Source of the DNA: an uncultured Lachnospiraceae bacterium
GTDB taxonomy: Bacteria; Bacillota; Clostridia; Lachnospirales; Lachnospiraceae
Direction of reading: 5' to 3'
NCBI GenBank assembly: GCA_947626775.1
Contig: CANQTL010000009.1
Span: 1 to 64,000 of the forward strand
DNA length: 64,000 nucleotides
Each line of letters starts with the position of its first letter. Positions within the stretch are counted from its first letter, which is position 1. Shown piece by piece: positions 43,842 through 54,064 of the stretch. The notes under the pieces were generated by a model, which searched no databases, was not told the DNA's origin, and saw only the letters and a program-made list of their open reading frames with translations. Position numbers and translations under genes: made by a program.

Positions 43842-45245
43842 TTATAACCCAAGCATCCCGACGATATCCCTGACCGTTCCCCAGTCCGCCATATCCGACG
43901 GGAGCACGCGGTACCAGTAGGCGATCATGCACAGCAGATTCCACGCGACGCACACCGCACAGTATCCGTATACCCCGACGGCGGCCAGTTTATACCTTCC
44001 CCCGTCTCTCCGGCCCGTCTCCTCCAGGCAGCTGAATACATGCGCGAGAAATACGGCAAACAGGCACATAAAATCGACCGCCACGCGCTGTCCGTAAGAG
44101 CCGCCATAGTACCATGACCACCATGCGCTCGACACATAGACAATCACGAGAAAAAACACCGTCAGTCCCGTATCAAGCTGCCGCCGTCTTCTGAATGCCA
44201 GAACCATTCCCGCCACCGCCAGCAAAAGAAGCGGACTCCAGAAAAACAGGCCTTTTCTCACGCTGAACAGGAAATTCATAAGCTGAGGTTTCAGCCAGTA
44301 AAACGGCTCATTTCCGTAAGAATACACAAACCAGTTCCCTGTGGCCTCATGCCAGTATAACAGCTGGGGAAATATGGACACACAGCCCGCCAGGACAATC
44401 GGCACCGCCCTGCGCGGTTTCAGTATCGTCAGCATGCGCTCCCGGAGCGTTTTACCGTCGCGGACGCCATAGAAAACATAGGTCAGCACAAACAGCAGAT
44501 TTGTGTTGCGGCACATGAAGATCAAACCCGCCAGCAGCCCGAAGATACAGGTCTGCCAGAGTCTGTTTTTGTTTTCTCTGTCACGTTCCTCATAGCGGCA
44601 CAGATAAAACAGAAACAGATCAAACAAAAAATAGGAATAAATATGGGAAAAGCACGCGTCATAAGATGCATAGTGGAATAGATTGGTCCCGTAAGTGACC
44701 GCCGCGCACGCAAGCAGCGAGACCCTGCCGGAAAATCCCAGATACCGCTTCAGCAGCGCATACAGGAGCACAGTGCCCGCCGCCCAGTAGCAGATCCCTC
44801 CGAATAGTATCATATACTGGTACAGGTTGGAATACCCGGTCGCCGTCGCGCTTCCGGTCAGCGCATCCCGCAGCAGAGAGAGCAGATGGGCCGCCAGGAA
44901 AAACGGACTCTCCATAATGGCCACGCCCACCGGGTATTTGTCTATCATGCCTCCCGCAGCCTCAATCAGCGTCAGCGGATGCTCCCAGTTCTCCGTGAAC
45001 CCGAAACTGAAATCGCGATAGATCACCGCAGGCAGATACACATAGTAGCCAAAGCCGTCAGAATACACTTTAGGCGCATTCAACACCTTGATATGGTATA
45101 CCCACACGACGCTGCAGAGCATGAGAAAAACCGTGATCAGCACAAAGCCCGTCAGCGCTTTCTCCTGCCTGATCCAGCTGGCAATCCGGCCAAACGGCTG
45201 CTTCCTTCCATTCGCGCTCCTCATACCTGTTATCTCTTCGCCCAT
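43842..45245 (-). CDS. Polytopic membrane protein, GT-C-like
   Basis: The 467-residue protein has about ten membrane segments. The first extracellular loop has Asp and Trp residues (KVYSDGFGYYVYLPAVI, then DKYPVGVAIMESPFF), in the style of GT-C glycosyltransferases that use polyprenyl-phosphate sugars. WWSWYYGGSYGQR near 370 is a distinctive conserved block in such proteins. The donor and acceptor are unknown. The start is uncertain (45266, 45245 or 45224). It is not obviously part of an operon. Confidence 0.7.
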   Translation of the reverse strand: MGEEITGMRSANGRKQPFGRIASWIRQEKALTGFVLITVFLMLCSVVWVYHIKVLNAPKVYSDGFGYYVYLPAVIYRDFSFGFTENWEHPLTLIEAAGGMIDKYPVGVAIMESPFFLAAHLLSLLRDALTGSATATGYSNLYQYMILFGGICYWAAGTVLLYALLKRYLGFSGRVSLLACAAVTYGTNLFHYASYDACFSHIYSYFLFDLFLFYLCRYEERDRENKNRLWQTCIFGLLAGLIFMCRNTNLLFVLTYVFYGVRDGKTLRERMLTILKPRRAVPIVLAGCVSIFPQLLYWHEATGNWFVYSYGNEPFYWLKPQLMNFLFSVRKGLFFWSPLLLLAVAGMVLAFRRRRQLDTGLTVFFLVIVYVSSAWWSWYYGGSYGQRVAVDFMCLFAVFLAHVFSCLEETGRRDGGRYKLAAVGVYGYCAVCVAWNLLCMIAYWYRVLPSDMADWGTVRDIVGMLGL

Positions 45246-45352
45246 TCTCCCGCCGATCTCCGTCATGATGATGCGTACCGCGCGGCTGCCCGAAAGGAAC
45301 CGAACACCCGCACATGGAAAGTGTACCCTATTTTCACAAAATATGCAACGAA

Positions 45353-45454
45353 TTACCTCCCGATATAGTCCTCGTAATCCGCCTCGCTCGCAAACAACAT
45401 ATATTCCCCGTCCACATATCCCATATAACCGCTGTTTACCGCATATCCTTTCAT
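45353..45454 (-). CDS. Conserved 33-residue small protein
   Basis: A short reading frame encodes MKGYAVNSGYMGYVDGEYML followed by FASEADYEDYIGR. It is preceded by an excellent GGGAAGGAGAT ribosome binding site. Similar tiny Tyr/Gly-rich proteins ending in FASEADY-type sequence occur in Lachnospiraceae (recollection, not searched). It is soluble and acidic, of unknown function. It lies just downstream of the cysteine desulfurase gene, with an inverted repeat and LexA-like box between. Confidence 0.75.
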   Translation of the reverse strand: MKGYAVNSGYMGYVDGEYMLFASEADYEDYIGR

Positions 45455-45471
45455 ATCCTTATCTCCTTCCC

Positions 45472-45495
45472 AAAGTTCGGTCGAACTTTTGTTCT
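45472..45495. promoter_or_regulatory. Inverted repeat and LexA-like box
   Basis: AAAGTTCG-GT-CGAACTTT (45472-45489) is an 8-bp inverted repeat. Overlapping it, CGAAC-TTTT-GTTCT (45482-45495) matches the Gram-positive LexA box CGAAC-N4-GTTCG except for the last base. Both are immediately upstream of the small gene's ribosome binding site. Confidence 0.45.
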
Positions 45496-45517
45496 GATCT
45501 AAGGATACAAAAAGCAG

Positions 45518-45535
45518 AGTCCCATATTCAGGACT
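45518..45535 (-). terminator. Weak terminator after the cysteine desulfurase gene
   Basis: A 5-bp stem AGTCC/GGACT with an eight-base loop begins at the stop codon and is followed by CTGCTTTTTG on the minus strand. Confidence 0.4.
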
Positions 45536-46678
45536 TTATATCGCGATCTCTCGAATTTTTTGGACGCTGCGCGCCAGCGCTTCCGCCACGGCGTCCATCT
45601 CCTCCTTCGTATTTTCCTCCCCCAGCGTAAGGCGGACAGACCCGCGGGCCAGCTCCGGCATCAGGCCGATAGCCCGCAGCACATGGGATGGATCGATCGC
45701 GCCGGAAGTGCACGCCGAACCGCTGGAGGCGCAGATCCCCTCCATATCAAGCATGATCAGCACAGTCTCCCCTTCGACAGACGCAAAACTGACATTCACG
45801 TTGCCCGGAAGACGTTTTACGGCATGCCCGTTCAGCTTCGCATCCGGGATCTCCCTCATGATCCGCTCAATGAGGTAATCGCGAAGCCGTGCCTCTTTCT
45901 GCGCCCTCTCCTCCATCGTGCGGTACGCGCGCTCTGCCGCCGCCGCCATGCCGACGATGCCCGCGACATTTTCCGTCCCCGCGCGCCGGCCCCGCTCCTG
46001 CTGCCCGCCGTGCATGAAGGATCCGAGCTTCGTTCCAGTTCCGATATACAGGAAACCGGCGCCCTTCGGCCCGTAAAATTTGTGCGCGCTGGCGGACAGC
46101 ATATCGATATGACAGTCCTTCACGTCGATCGGAATCTGCCCGTACGCCTGCACGGCGTCGGTGTGGAACAGGATACCGTGTTCAGCGGCGATCTCCCCGA
46201 TCTCCCGGATCGGCTGTATCGTGCCGATCTCATTGTTGGCGTACATGACTGAGATAAGAACCGTGTCCGGGCATATCGCTTTTTTTAACTGTTCCACGCT
46301 GACGATCCCGTCCTCATCCACATCCAGATACGTGACCCGCGCGCCTTTTCGCTCCAGATATTCACAGGTGCGCAGGACTGCGTGATGCTCTATCCTGGAT
46401 GTGACGATATGACCGCCCTTCCCGCAGCACGCTTCGTAGACCGCCTTGATCGCCCAGTTGTCGGATTCCGTGCCGCCCGACGTGAAATAGATCCCGCCCG
46501 GCTCTGCCATAAGCGTCGACGCAATCGTCTCCCTCGCCCGGGCAACCGCCCTCTTACTCTCACATCCCAGCCGGTATATTCCCCCGGCGTTTCCGTAATG
46601 TTCCGTAAAATACGGCAGCATGGCTTCCACGACTTCCGGCGCCGTTCTCGTCGTGGCCGCATTGTCCAAATAAATCAT
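45536..46678 (-). CDS. Cysteine desulfurase
   Basis: The 380-residue PLP enzyme takes sulfur from cysteine for iron-sulfur clusters or tRNA thiolation. It has MIYLDNAATT at the start, the PLP lysine in SASAHKFYGPKG (near 200), and the persulfide-forming Cys in SSGSACTSGAIDPSHVL (near 325), the class I NifS/IscS arrangement with a short Cys loop. No scaffold (IscU/NifU) or ThiI gene adjoins it. Its ATG overlaps the mfd stop (ATGA) and follows AGAGGAAG, so the two are coupled. Confidence 0.93.
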   Translation of the reverse strand: MIYLDNAATTRTAPEVVEAMLPYFTEHYGNAGGIYRLGCESKRAVARARETIASTLMAEPGGIYFTSGGTESDNWAIKAVYEACCGKGGHIVTSRIEHHAVLRTCEYLERKGARVTYLDVDEDGIVSVEQLKKAICPDTVLISVMYANNEIGTIQPIREIGEIAAEHGILFHTDAVQAYGQIPIDVKDCHIDMLSASAHKFYGPKGAGFLYIGTGTKLGSFMHGGQQERGRRAGTENVAGIVGMAAAAERAYRTMEERAQKEARLRDYLIERIMREIPDAKLNGHAVKRLPGNVNVSFASVEGETVLIMLDMEGICASSGSACTSGAIDPSHVLRAIGLMPELARGSVRLTLGEENTKEEMDAVAEALARSVQKIREIAI

Positions 46679-49600
46679 ATCCGCGCTTCCTCTTTCTGAT
46701 CCAAAAGCAGATCTTCCATATCCCGCAGCGCCGTCTCCGTCGTCGACAGCAGCGTCTCCTCGTCCTTCTCGATCACGCCGCACTTCCTGAAACGCAGCCG
46801 GAATTCCGGCGTTCCCTTAGGCTCAAAGCTCATCCTGCCGGCATAGGCCTGCAGCAGCCTCGGTATGTTTTCCACCCTGACGGGCGCGTCCGTCCGCATC
46901 GTGAACCGGATCGTCTCTCCCTTGCCTTTCACCTCAGACATATACAGCCTGTGCGCATGAGATCGGACCAGCGCGATCCGCAGCAGATTTTCCGCCGATC
47001 CCGGTATCTCCCCGAAACGGTCCAGAAGCTCCTCGCGCATATCGCCGCACTCGCTCTCATTCTCGATTCCCGCGATACGCTTGTAGATATCCAGCTTCTG
47101 TACCTCATTGACAATATAGGACGGCGGAATGTAGGCGTCCACGTCCAGATCGATACTCGTACTGAAATCCTCTGCCGTGGAGATTCCCCGGCGGTTTTTG
47201 ACCGCCTCATTTAACATCTTGCAGTACAGATCATACCCGACCGCCTGCATGTGGCCGTGCTGCCTGGCTCCCAGGAGATTGCCGGCCCCGCGTATCTCGA
47301 GATCCCGCATGGCGATCTTAAAACCGCTCCCCAGATCTGTAAACTCCTTGATCGCCTCCAGCCGCTTCTCCGCCACTTCCCTGAGCATCTTGTCTCTTCT
47401 GTACATCAGGAAAGCGTACGCCGTGCGGTTGGACCGCCCCACGCGCCCTCTGAGCTGATACAGCTGCGACAGCCCCATCTGGTCCGAATCGTGAATGATC
47501 ATCGTATTCACATTCGAGATATCCAACCCGGTCTCAATAATCGTCGTAGACACCAGCACGTCAATCTCGCCGTCTATAAAGTCATACATGATACGCTCCA
47601 GTTCCGTCTCTTTCATCTGTCCATGTGCAAAAGCGACGTTCGCCTCCGGCACAAGTCTTCGGATCGCCGCCGCAATGTCCGCAATATTGTTGACTCTGTT
47701 ATAGACATAATACACCTGTCCCTGTCTGGACAGTTCGCGTACAATCGCTTCCCGGACCAGCTCTTCGTTGTACTCGCATACAAAAGTCTGGATCGGCTGC
47801 CTGTCGCCGGGCGCCTCCTCCAGCACGCTCATGTCGCGTATGCCGATCAGACTCATGTGCAGCGTTCTCGGAATCGGCGTCGCCGTCAGCGTGAGAACGT
47901 CCACATTCTCTTTCAGCTTCTTGATCTTTTCCTTGTGCGCCACGCCGAAGCGCTGTTCCTCATCGATGATCAGCAGTCCCAGATCCTTGTACTGCACGTC
48001 CGCGGACAGCACGCGATGCGTGCCGATCACGATGTCTACCATGCCTTTTCGGATATCCGCCACAGTCTTTTTCTGCTCGGCTGCCGTCCGGAATCTTGAC
48101 AGCAGATCTACGCGCACCGGAAAATCCTTCATTCTCTGCACAAAAGTATTGTAATGCTGCTGTGCCAGAATGGTGGTCGGCACAAGATATACCACCTGTT
48201 TTCCCTCCTGCACTGCCTTGAAAGCCGCCCGGAGGGCGATTTCTGTCTTGCCGTATCCGACGTCGCCGCAGATCAGGCGGTCCATAATCTTATCGCTCTC
48301 CATGTCCTCCTTGGTGGCGGCGATGGCCGTCATCTGATCCTCCGTCTCCTCGAAGGGAAACATCTCCTCAAACTCTTTCTGCCAGATCGTATCCGCGCCG
48401 TACCGGTATCCGTGGCTCTGCTGTCTGACCGCATAGAGCTCCACCAGATCCTGCGCCACCTCGTCCACGGCGGCCCGCACCCGCGACTTTGTCTTATTCC
48501 ACTCCTGCGTCCCAAGCTTGTTGAGCTTGGGCCTGCTGCCCGACTCCGCCGAAGCGTATTTCTGGATCACGTCCAGCCCTGTGGCAAGCACATAGAGAAT
48601 CCCGCCGTCCCGATAGGCGATCTTCATATAATCCTTGACGACCTTATCGACCTCCACCTTCTCAATCCCCTGATAGATCCCGAGGCCGTGGCTCTCGTGC
48701 ACGACATAATCCCCCACGCGCAGTTCGTTGAAATCATTGATCTTCTGTCCCTGGTAAATCTTTTTTTTCTTCTTTTTCTTCTTTTCCGCCCCGAAGATAT
48801 CGCTCTCCGATATGACCAGAAACTTGATGAGCGGATACTCGAAGCCCTTTAATACCCTCCCGTAACAGGTCATGACTTCGCCCGGCTGCACCTCGCGCAT
48901 CGGATCTTCACTGTAGAAAGCGCTGATCTCCTGATCCCGCAGATCCTCCGCCAGGCGCTTCGCCCTCGTCCTCGAACCCGACAGCAGCAGCACGCGGTAC
49001 CCCCGCTTCCGATATCCCCGCAGATCTTTGACAAGCGCCTCGAAACTATTGTTGTAAGACGACAGACTTCTCGTCTGCAGATCGAATTTCACATCCGGCT
49101 TAAAAAGCGGATTTTTGCCCTCCATCATAGAGAGCGACACTACGCGGCCCCGCGCGATCCGCGCCGCCGTCTCCTCCGCGCTGTACAGAATATCCATCTG
49201 TCCCGGCAGGATATATCCCTTCTCCACGCGGTGCATCATGCTCTCGCGAAATTCTACCTCCACCGCAGACGCATGCTCTCTGACCCGCAGAGGTTCTTCG
49301 ATAAAAACACAGCTCTTATCCGCTTCAAAATTGTCCAGAAAAGAAGAGAGCTCCGGATAGAAATATCTCACATAACTGTCAAGATTCAAGGCGTTTCGAG
49401 AGACGCCAAGCTCCAGAAGCTGTTCCGCCAGCTCCCGCACCTGTGTCTCGATGCGGTGCGCCTCCTCCGTCTTTCTCTCCCCGCGCAGCGCCGCCGCATG
49501 TTCCGCGCACTCCGCCCGGATCCTGCCGATACCCGCCCGAAGCTCTTCTTCCGACAAAATCAGCTCCGTCGCCGGATAAATCGAGATGGACTCCAGCTTC

Positions 49601-50238
49601 TCTATGGACCGCTGGCTCAGAAGATCAAAACTTCGTATGGATTCTACGTCTTCTCCCCACAGCTCAATCCGATAGGGATTATCCTCCGTCAGATCGAAGA
49701 CGTCCACAATGCCGCCGCGGACGCTGAACTGTCCGGGCGCCTCCACCTGATAATTCTTCTCATAGCCCAGCTCCACAAGACGGGCCGACAGCTCGTTCTC
49801 CTCGACGCAGCTCTGCCTGTCAATGCGGATCACATGTTCCCTCCACGCATCTGCCGGCGGCTGCGGCGCCATCAGCGCGTCGTAGGTCGTAACCACCGTG
49901 ACCGGGCCGCCCTCTATCAGCCTCCGCAGACATTTGATCCGTTCCGTTGTCAGCTGATTGCCATGGATATCCGCCTGAAAAAAGATCAGATCCTTGGCCG
50001 GGTACAGCATGACGTTTCTGTCATAGAGCTTGTAGTCCTCGTATAACTCCTTGGCCCGCAGATCGCTGAAGGTCACAATCATCTTATAGCGGAATTCTTC
50101 TCCCAGCCCGTATACCACATGAAGTTTCTGAGAATCCACACAGCCGCTGAGCGCCACTGAAACCTCACGCCCTGCAAGCATCTTTTTCACTTCTTCATAC
50201 GCTCCCAGCTCTTCCAGGGGAGCAAGCAACGCCCTCAT
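46675..50238 (-). CDS. mfd: Transcription-repair coupling factor
   Basis: Mfd removes stalled RNA polymerase from damaged DNA and recruits UvrA. The 1187-residue protein has UvrB-like N-terminal domains, an RNA-polymerase-interaction domain (LRVGDYVVHESHGLGIYQG near 500), a superfamily-2 motor with GDVGYGKTEIAL (near 660), DEEQRFG (near 760), TATPIPRTL, and QLRGRVGR (near 930), and the C-terminal TRCF domain. A run of eight lysines lies just before the RNA-polymerase-interaction domain, coded by an A-rich tract. The ATG at 50238 follows GGAGG. Confidence 0.97.
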   Translation of the reverse strand: MRALLAPLEELGAYEEVKKMLAGREVSVALSGCVDSQKLHVVYGLGEEFRYKMIVTFSDLRAKELYEDYKLYDRNVMLYPAKDLIFFQADIHGNQLTTERIKCLRRLIEGGPVTVVTTYDALMAPQPPADAWREHVIRIDRQSCVEENELSARLVELGYEKNYQVEAPGQFSVRGGIVDVFDLTEDNPYRIELWGEDVESIRSFDLLSQRSIEKLESISIYPATELILSEEELRAGIGRIRAECAEHAAALRGERKTEEAHRIETQVRELAEQLLELGVSRNALNLDSYVRYFYPELSSFLDNFEADKSCVFIEEPLRVREHASAVEVEFRESMMHRVEKGYILPGQMDILYSAEETAARIARGRVVSLSMMEGKNPLFKPDVKFDLQTRSLSSYNNSFEALVKDLRGYRKRGYRVLLLSGSRTRAKRLAEDLRDQEISAFYSEDPMREVQPGEVMTCYGRVLKGFEYPLIKFLVISESDIFGAEKKKKKKKKIYQGQKINDFNELRVGDYVVHESHGLGIYQGIEKVEVDKVVKDYMKIAYRDGGILYVLATGLDVIQKYASAESGSRPKLNKLGTQEWNKTKSRVRAAVDEVAQDLVELYAVRQQSHGYRYGADTIWQKEFEEMFPFEETEDQMTAIAATKEDMESDKIMDRLICGDVGYGKTEIALRAAFKAVQEGKQVVYLVPTTILAQQHYNTFVQRMKDFPVRVDLLSRFRTAAEQKKTVADIRKGMVDIVIGTHRVLSADVQYKDLGLLIIDEEQRFGVAHKEKIKKLKENVDVLTLTATPIPRTLHMSLIGIRDMSVLEEAPGDRQPIQTFVCEYNEELVREAIVRELSRQGQVYYVYNRVNNIADIAAAIRRLVPEANVAFAHGQMKETELERIMYDFIDGEIDVLVSTTIIETGLDISNVNTMIIHDSDQMGLSQLYQLRGRVGRSNRTAYAFLMYRRDKMLREVAEKRLEAIKEFTDLGSGFKIAMRDLEIRGAGNLLGARQHGHMQAVGYDLYCKMLNEAVKNRRGISTAEDFSTSIDLDVDAYIPPSYIVNEVQKLDIYKRIAGIENESECGDMREELLDRFGEIPGSAENLLRIALVRSHAHRLYMSEVKGKGETIRFTMRTDAPVRVENIPRLLQAYAGRMSFEPKGTPEFRLRFRKCGVIEKDEETLLSTTETALRDMEDLLLDQKEEARI

Positions 50239-50283
50239 ATCCAACCTCCGTCGTCCCTGTATTTTACCTCGCCTGTATCCCCG

Positions 50284-50865
50284 CTACGCTCTGCGCTCGC
50301 TCTTCTGATTGAAACGGTTCATCGCCGTGTCCGCGCCTTCCGCAATCATCACTTCGACCGCCTCTGCCGCGCGCACGGCGGCTTCGTCCATGATCTCCCG
50401 CTCTTCCTTTGAGAAATGCCCGAGCACATAGTCCACCAGATCATACCCTTCCGGCTTCTCACCCACGCCCATTCTCACGCGCTGAAACTCATCATGTCCC
50501 AGATGCAGAATGATGTTTTTGAGCCCGTTGTGCCCGCCCGCGCTTCCCTTCCTGCGAATGCGGATCTGCCCCACGTCCAGGCTGATATCATCCGATATCA
50601 CAATCAGTTCGCTCTTTTCATCTGCCTTATAAAAATCTATGACTTCTCTGACGCTCTCACCACTCAGATTCATGTATGTCTGCGGCTTCACCAGAACAGC
50701 TTTCTGACCGCCCACAATTCCCCTGCCGATCAGCGCCCTGTGCTTTCGTTCTCCCACCTCGATGCGGTTTCTGTCCGCAATGACGTCGATCACGTCGAAT
50801 CCGATATTGTGTCTCGTATTCCGATATTTACCGTCCGGATTTCCCAGACCAACGATAATGTACAT
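50284..50865 (-). CDS. pth: Peptidyl-tRNA hydrolase
   Basis: The 193-residue enzyme recycles peptidyl-tRNA released by stalled ribosomes. It has IVGLGNPDGKYRNTRHNIGF at the start (catalytic His in the RHN motif near 20), KPQTYMNLSG near 65, and GSAGGHNGLKNI near 110. The start at 50865 follows AGAGGG; an extended frame upstream is not family-like. It sits 45 bases upstream of mfd, a common clostridial order, and is probably co-transcribed. Confidence 0.96.
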   Translation of the reverse strand: MYIIVGLGNPDGKYRNTRHNIGFDVIDVIADRNRIEVGERKHRALIGRGIVGGQKAVLVKPQTYMNLSGESVREVIDFYKADEKSELIVISDDISLDVGQIRIRRKGSAGGHNGLKNIILHLGHDEFQRVRMGVGEKPEGYDLVDYVLGHFSKEEREIMDEAAVRAAEAVEVMIAEGADTAMNRFNQKSERRA

Positions 50866-50959
50866 GTCTTGCCCTCTCCCGACTGCCGACAGTATTTCCA
50901 TTCCTGTATTTTCTCATTTTATCAACATTTCCCTGTTTCCACAAGAAATAATTGTACGC

Positions 50960-50992
50960 AAGAAAAAGGACGCTGTACGCGCCCTTTTTCTT
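50960..50992 (-). terminator. Rho-independent terminator of spoVG
   Basis: On the minus strand AAGAAAAAGG...CCTTTTTCTT forms a 14-bp stem with one mismatch and a short loop, ending in a U-rich arm. It lies 15 bases after the spoVG stop and separates it from pth. Confidence 0.85.
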
Positions 50993-51007
50993 CCACACTA
51001 TGCATTG

Positions 51008-51280
51008 CTACTCATCATCAGGTTCTAATAAAGCCTTCTCATAATTCTCCAGAATAATTCTCTGGATCTTGTCACGAGTCTCTGAATTGATCGGATGAGC
51101 AATATCCCGATACTCACCGTCATTCGCCTTCTTACTGGGCATTGCAATGAAAAGACCCTTTTCACCCTCGATCACTTTAATGTCATGTACTACGAATTCA
51201 TCGTCCAGAGTAATTGAGACGATTGCTTTCATTTTGCTGTCTTGAGTCATTTTGCGCACGCGGACATCAGTAATTCTCAT
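51008..51280 (-). CDS. spoVG: Septation/regulatory protein SpoVG
   Basis: SpoVG is a small nucleic-acid-binding regulator that affects asymmetric septation and capsule or virulence genes in Firmicutes. The 90-residue protein begins [10 protein letters not shown] and includes [17 protein letters not shown] and AMPSKK, all typical. AAGGAGG precedes the ATG. The 175-base upstream region includes a small hairpin (ACCGGCAG...CTGTCCGGT); no clear sigma-H promoter was found. Confidence 0.96.
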   Translation of the reverse strand: MRITDVRVRKMTQDSKMKAIVSITLDDEFVVHDIKVIEGEKGLFIAMPSKKANDGEYRDIAHPINSETRDKIQRIILENYEKALLEPDDE

Positions 51281-51455
51281 GAGCTCAGCCTCCTTATCAT
51301 ATGATACCGGACAGAAACCTGCCGGTTTTCACAAGCTTTTCCACACAAGTCATACCCATCAAGCCACGTAGCTTGTAATAAACATTTAGTTCATAACCCC
51401 ATGCCTCTTACACAATACTTGGTATCGATAATAGCAACCGCCCTCCATCATAAGA

Positions 51456-52574
51456 TTAAATCACGTATCTGTCATTATGCTCTACTACGATCTCGATTCC
51501 GTTCTCTCCTTTATGGTAAGAGTTCGCCCGTATCGTTCCTCTGCTCTCCACGATACAATTCTCAATATGCGTATTATCTCCGATATACACATCGTTCAGA
51601 ATGATGGAATTCTTAATGTAGCAGTTGTTACCGATATACGTCTTCTTGAAAATCACGGAATCCTCTACCTTGCCGTTTACGATACAGCCGCTGGAGATCA
51701 GGCTGTTCTTGATACTCGCTCCCGTGTTGTACTTGGCAGGGGGCAGATCGTCCACTTTGGAGTAGATGTCAGGATACTGCCGGAAGAAATAATTCCTGAT
51801 CTCCGGCTGCAGGAAATCCATGTTGGTCTTATAATAATCCTCCACCGTGGCGATATTGCTCCAGTAATCCTTGATCTTGTATCCGTAGATACGCTTCATA
51901 TTCTTGTAGCGGATCAGAATGTCTTTGACGAAATCGTATCTGTCCTCCTCCGCGCACTTCTCGATCATCTCGATCAGCTGGCGCCTCCTGACTACATAGA
52001 TACCACAGGAAATCGTATTGGAGTTGGCCACAATAGGCTTCTCTTCAAACTCCTCGATACGGCACTCCTCGTTCATCTTGATCGTACCGAATCTGTCCAC
52101 ATTGACGTCGGGCGCCATATCCTTGCATACCACGGTAATATCTGCCTTTTTCTCGATATGGTACTCCAGCACCTCATTGTAATCCATCTTGTAAACGCAG
52201 TCGCCGGAGGAAATCACTACGTACGGTTCGTGGCTGTTCTTCAGGAAGGCAAGGTTCTGTGCGATAGCGTCCGCCGTGCCGCGGTACCACACGCTGCTCT
52301 CCGCCGTCACCGCCGGCGTAAATACAAACAGTCCGCCCTGTTTGCGTCCGAAATCCCACCATTTGGAGGAACTCAGGTGCTCGTTCAGACTTCCCGCATT
52401 GTACTGCGTGAACACCGCCACTTTGTTGATACGCGAGTTGGACATGTTGCTCAGTGCAAAGTCAATGCTTCGATAACTTCCCGCAATGGGCATCGCGCAT
52501 ACCGCGCGCTTCTGCGTCAGTTCCTTGATCCTGTGATTATTACCGCCCGCTAAGACAATTCCTATCGCTCTCAC
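51456..52574 (-). CDS. glgD: Glucose-1-phosphate adenylyltransferase, GlgD subunit
   Basis: GlgD is the non-catalytic or modulatory partner of GlgC in Firmicutes ADP-glucose synthesis. The 372-residue protein has an N-terminal nucleotidyltransferase-like domain ([17 protein letters not shown], which lacks the canonical Gly-Arg triphosphate loop) and a C-terminal left-handed beta-helix (repeats such as [18 protein letters not shown]). It starts at a GTG overlapping the glgC stop (GTGA), so glgC-glgD are coupled. Confidence 0.95.
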   Translation of the reverse strand: MRAIGIVLAGGNNHRIKELTQKRAVCAMPIAGSYRSIDFALSNMSNSRINKVAVFTQYNAGSLNEHLSSSKWWDFGRKQGGLFVFTPAVTAESSVWYRGTADAIAQNLAFLKNSHEPYVVISSGDCVYKMDYNEVLEYHIEKKADITVVCKDMAPDVNVDRFGTIKMNEECRIEEFEEKPIVANSNTISCGIYVVRRRQLIEMIEKCAEEDRYDFVKDILIRYKNMKRIYGYKIKDYWSNIATVEDYYKTNMDFLQPEIRNYFFRQYPDIYSKVDDLPPAKYNTGASIKNSLISSGCIVNGKVEDSVIFKKTYIGNNCYIKNSIILNDVYIGDNTHIENCIVESRGTIRANSYHKGENGIEIVVEHNDRYVI

Positions 52575-53848
52575 TTTTTATCACCTGCCTTAATCAAAGA
52601 TTTTCCGCTCGGAAGACTGCCGTTCGCATAGTCTTCCGCGCTTGTCTCGCCGAAAACGACGGAATTCTTACCGATGGTAACGCCCCTGGGAATCACGCTC
52701 TTCTCCCCGATCGCTACGAGTCCGTGATTGTAGATATGCGGATCCGTCTCATGCGGAACCTCCTCGCCGACGCCGATCTTCACATCATCCTCCACCAGGA
52801 CATTCTCGGCGATAATCGCCTTATAGATCTCGCAGTTGCCGCATATCTTCGTCTCATTCATGATGATGGAATCCCGGACGACCGTGCCTGCGCCGATGGT
52901 CACGCCGCAGCCGATCACGGAGTTATATACCTGTCCGTATATCTCGGAGCCCTCGCCGATGATACTCTTCTCCACAACGCTGTCCGCGGCCAGGTACTGA
53001 GGCGGCAGGATCTCGCTTCTCGTGTAAATCTTCCAGTATTCCTCATACAGATTAAATTCCGGCACCAGATCGATCAGTTCCATATTGGCTTCCCAATAGG
53101 AGTTGAGCGTTCCAACGTCCTTCCAGTATCCGTTAAATTCATAGGCGTAAAGAGGCGCCCCCTTTGAATGACAGTAAGGAATAATATGTTTGCCGAAATC
53201 CAGGCCGGGCTGATCGGCATTGGTCAGCAGCGCTTCCTTCAGAGTCTTCCAGCTGAAAATGTAGATACCCATGGACGCCAGATTGCTTCTCGGGTTCGCC
53301 GGCTTCTCCTCAAAGTCAACGATCCTGTGATCCTGATCCGTGATCATGATGCCGAAGCGCTTCGCCTCCTCCATGGGAACGGGCATAACGGCGATCGTCA
53401 CCTCCGCGCCGTTCTGCTTGTGGAAGTCCAGCATCACTTCGTAATCCATCTTATAGATATGATCGCCCGATAAGATCAAAACATACTCTGGATTAAAGCT
53501 CTCCATATAGTCCAGATTCTGGTAAATCGCATTGGCCGTGCCCGTATACCACTCGCTGTTCGCGCTCTTCTCATAGGGCGGCAGAACCGTCACACCGCCG
53601 ATATTCCTGTCGAGATCCCACGGAATACCAATTCCGATATGAGTATTCAGCCGGAGCGGCTGGTACTGCGTCAGCACGCCTACGGTATCGACGCCGGAAT
53701 TAATACAGTTACTGAGCGGAAAGTCGATGATCCTATATTTACTGCCAAAAGAGACCGCCGGTTTTGCGACCTTTGACGTAAACACGCCTAATCTGCTTCC
53801 CTGACCGCCAGCCAGAAGCATGGCAATCATTTCTTTCTTAACCATCAT
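52571..53848 (-). CDS. glgC: Glucose-1-phosphate adenylyltransferase, catalytic subunit
   Basis: GlgC makes ADP-glucose for glycogen synthesis. The 425-residue protein has [13 protein letters not shown] (triphosphate loop, near 13), [10 protein letters not shown] (near 125), GIYIFSW and the C-terminal beta-helix ([18 protein letters not shown]). The ATG at 53848 is followed directly by a second ATG; AGAGG serves either. The two coupled genes lie in the opposite direction to murC. The AT-rich upstream region (53849-54064) contains two TATAAT-like -10 elements on the minus strand. Confidence 0.96.
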   Translation of the reverse strand: MMVKKEMIAMLLAGGQGSRLGVFTSKVAKPAVSFGSKYRIIDFPLSNCINSGVDTVGVLTQYQPLRLNTHIGIGIPWDLDRNIGGVTVLPPYEKSANSEWYTGTANAIYQNLDYMESFNPEYVLILSGDHIYKMDYEVMLDFHKQNGAEVTIAVMPVPMEEAKRFGIMITDQDHRIVDFEEKPANPRSNLASMGIYIFSWKTLKEALLTNADQPGLDFGKHIIPYCHSKGAPLYAYEFNGYWKDVGTLNSYWEANMELIDLVPEFNLYEEYWKIYTRSEILPPQYLAADSVVEKSIIGEGSEIYGQVYNSVIGCGVTIGAGTVVRDSIIMNETKICGNCEIYKAIIAENVLVEDDVKIGVGEEVPHETDPHIYNHGLVAIGEKSVIPRGVTIGKNSVVFGETSAEDYANGSLPSGKSLIKAGDKK

Positions 53849-54064
53849 ATCACCTCTTATTTCTATATTTTTTATATAAATATAAATTATATCCGCTCAT
53901 GTATACTTGTATTGTTTCATAATTATAACACAGTCTGGCGGGAAAGTGAATATAATTTGCCAAATTTATTCGCACACGATTCTCTTTCTTGTGTTAATAA
54001 TATACAATATTTCGCCGCAAATTTCAATATATTTGTTCACTTTGAACATGCATGGTAATTTCTA
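53849..54064. other. AT-rich divergent intergenic region
   Basis: This spacer between glgC and murC holds no gene. On the minus strand TTCACT and TATAAT, 17 bases apart, are a possible glgC promoter; a second TATAAT lies nearer glgC. No hairpin of note was seen. Confidence 0.45.

Noticed and set aside
51281-51455. Sigma-H promoter of spoVG
   Set aside because: Only half of the -35 and -10 pattern was found and spacing was wrong.
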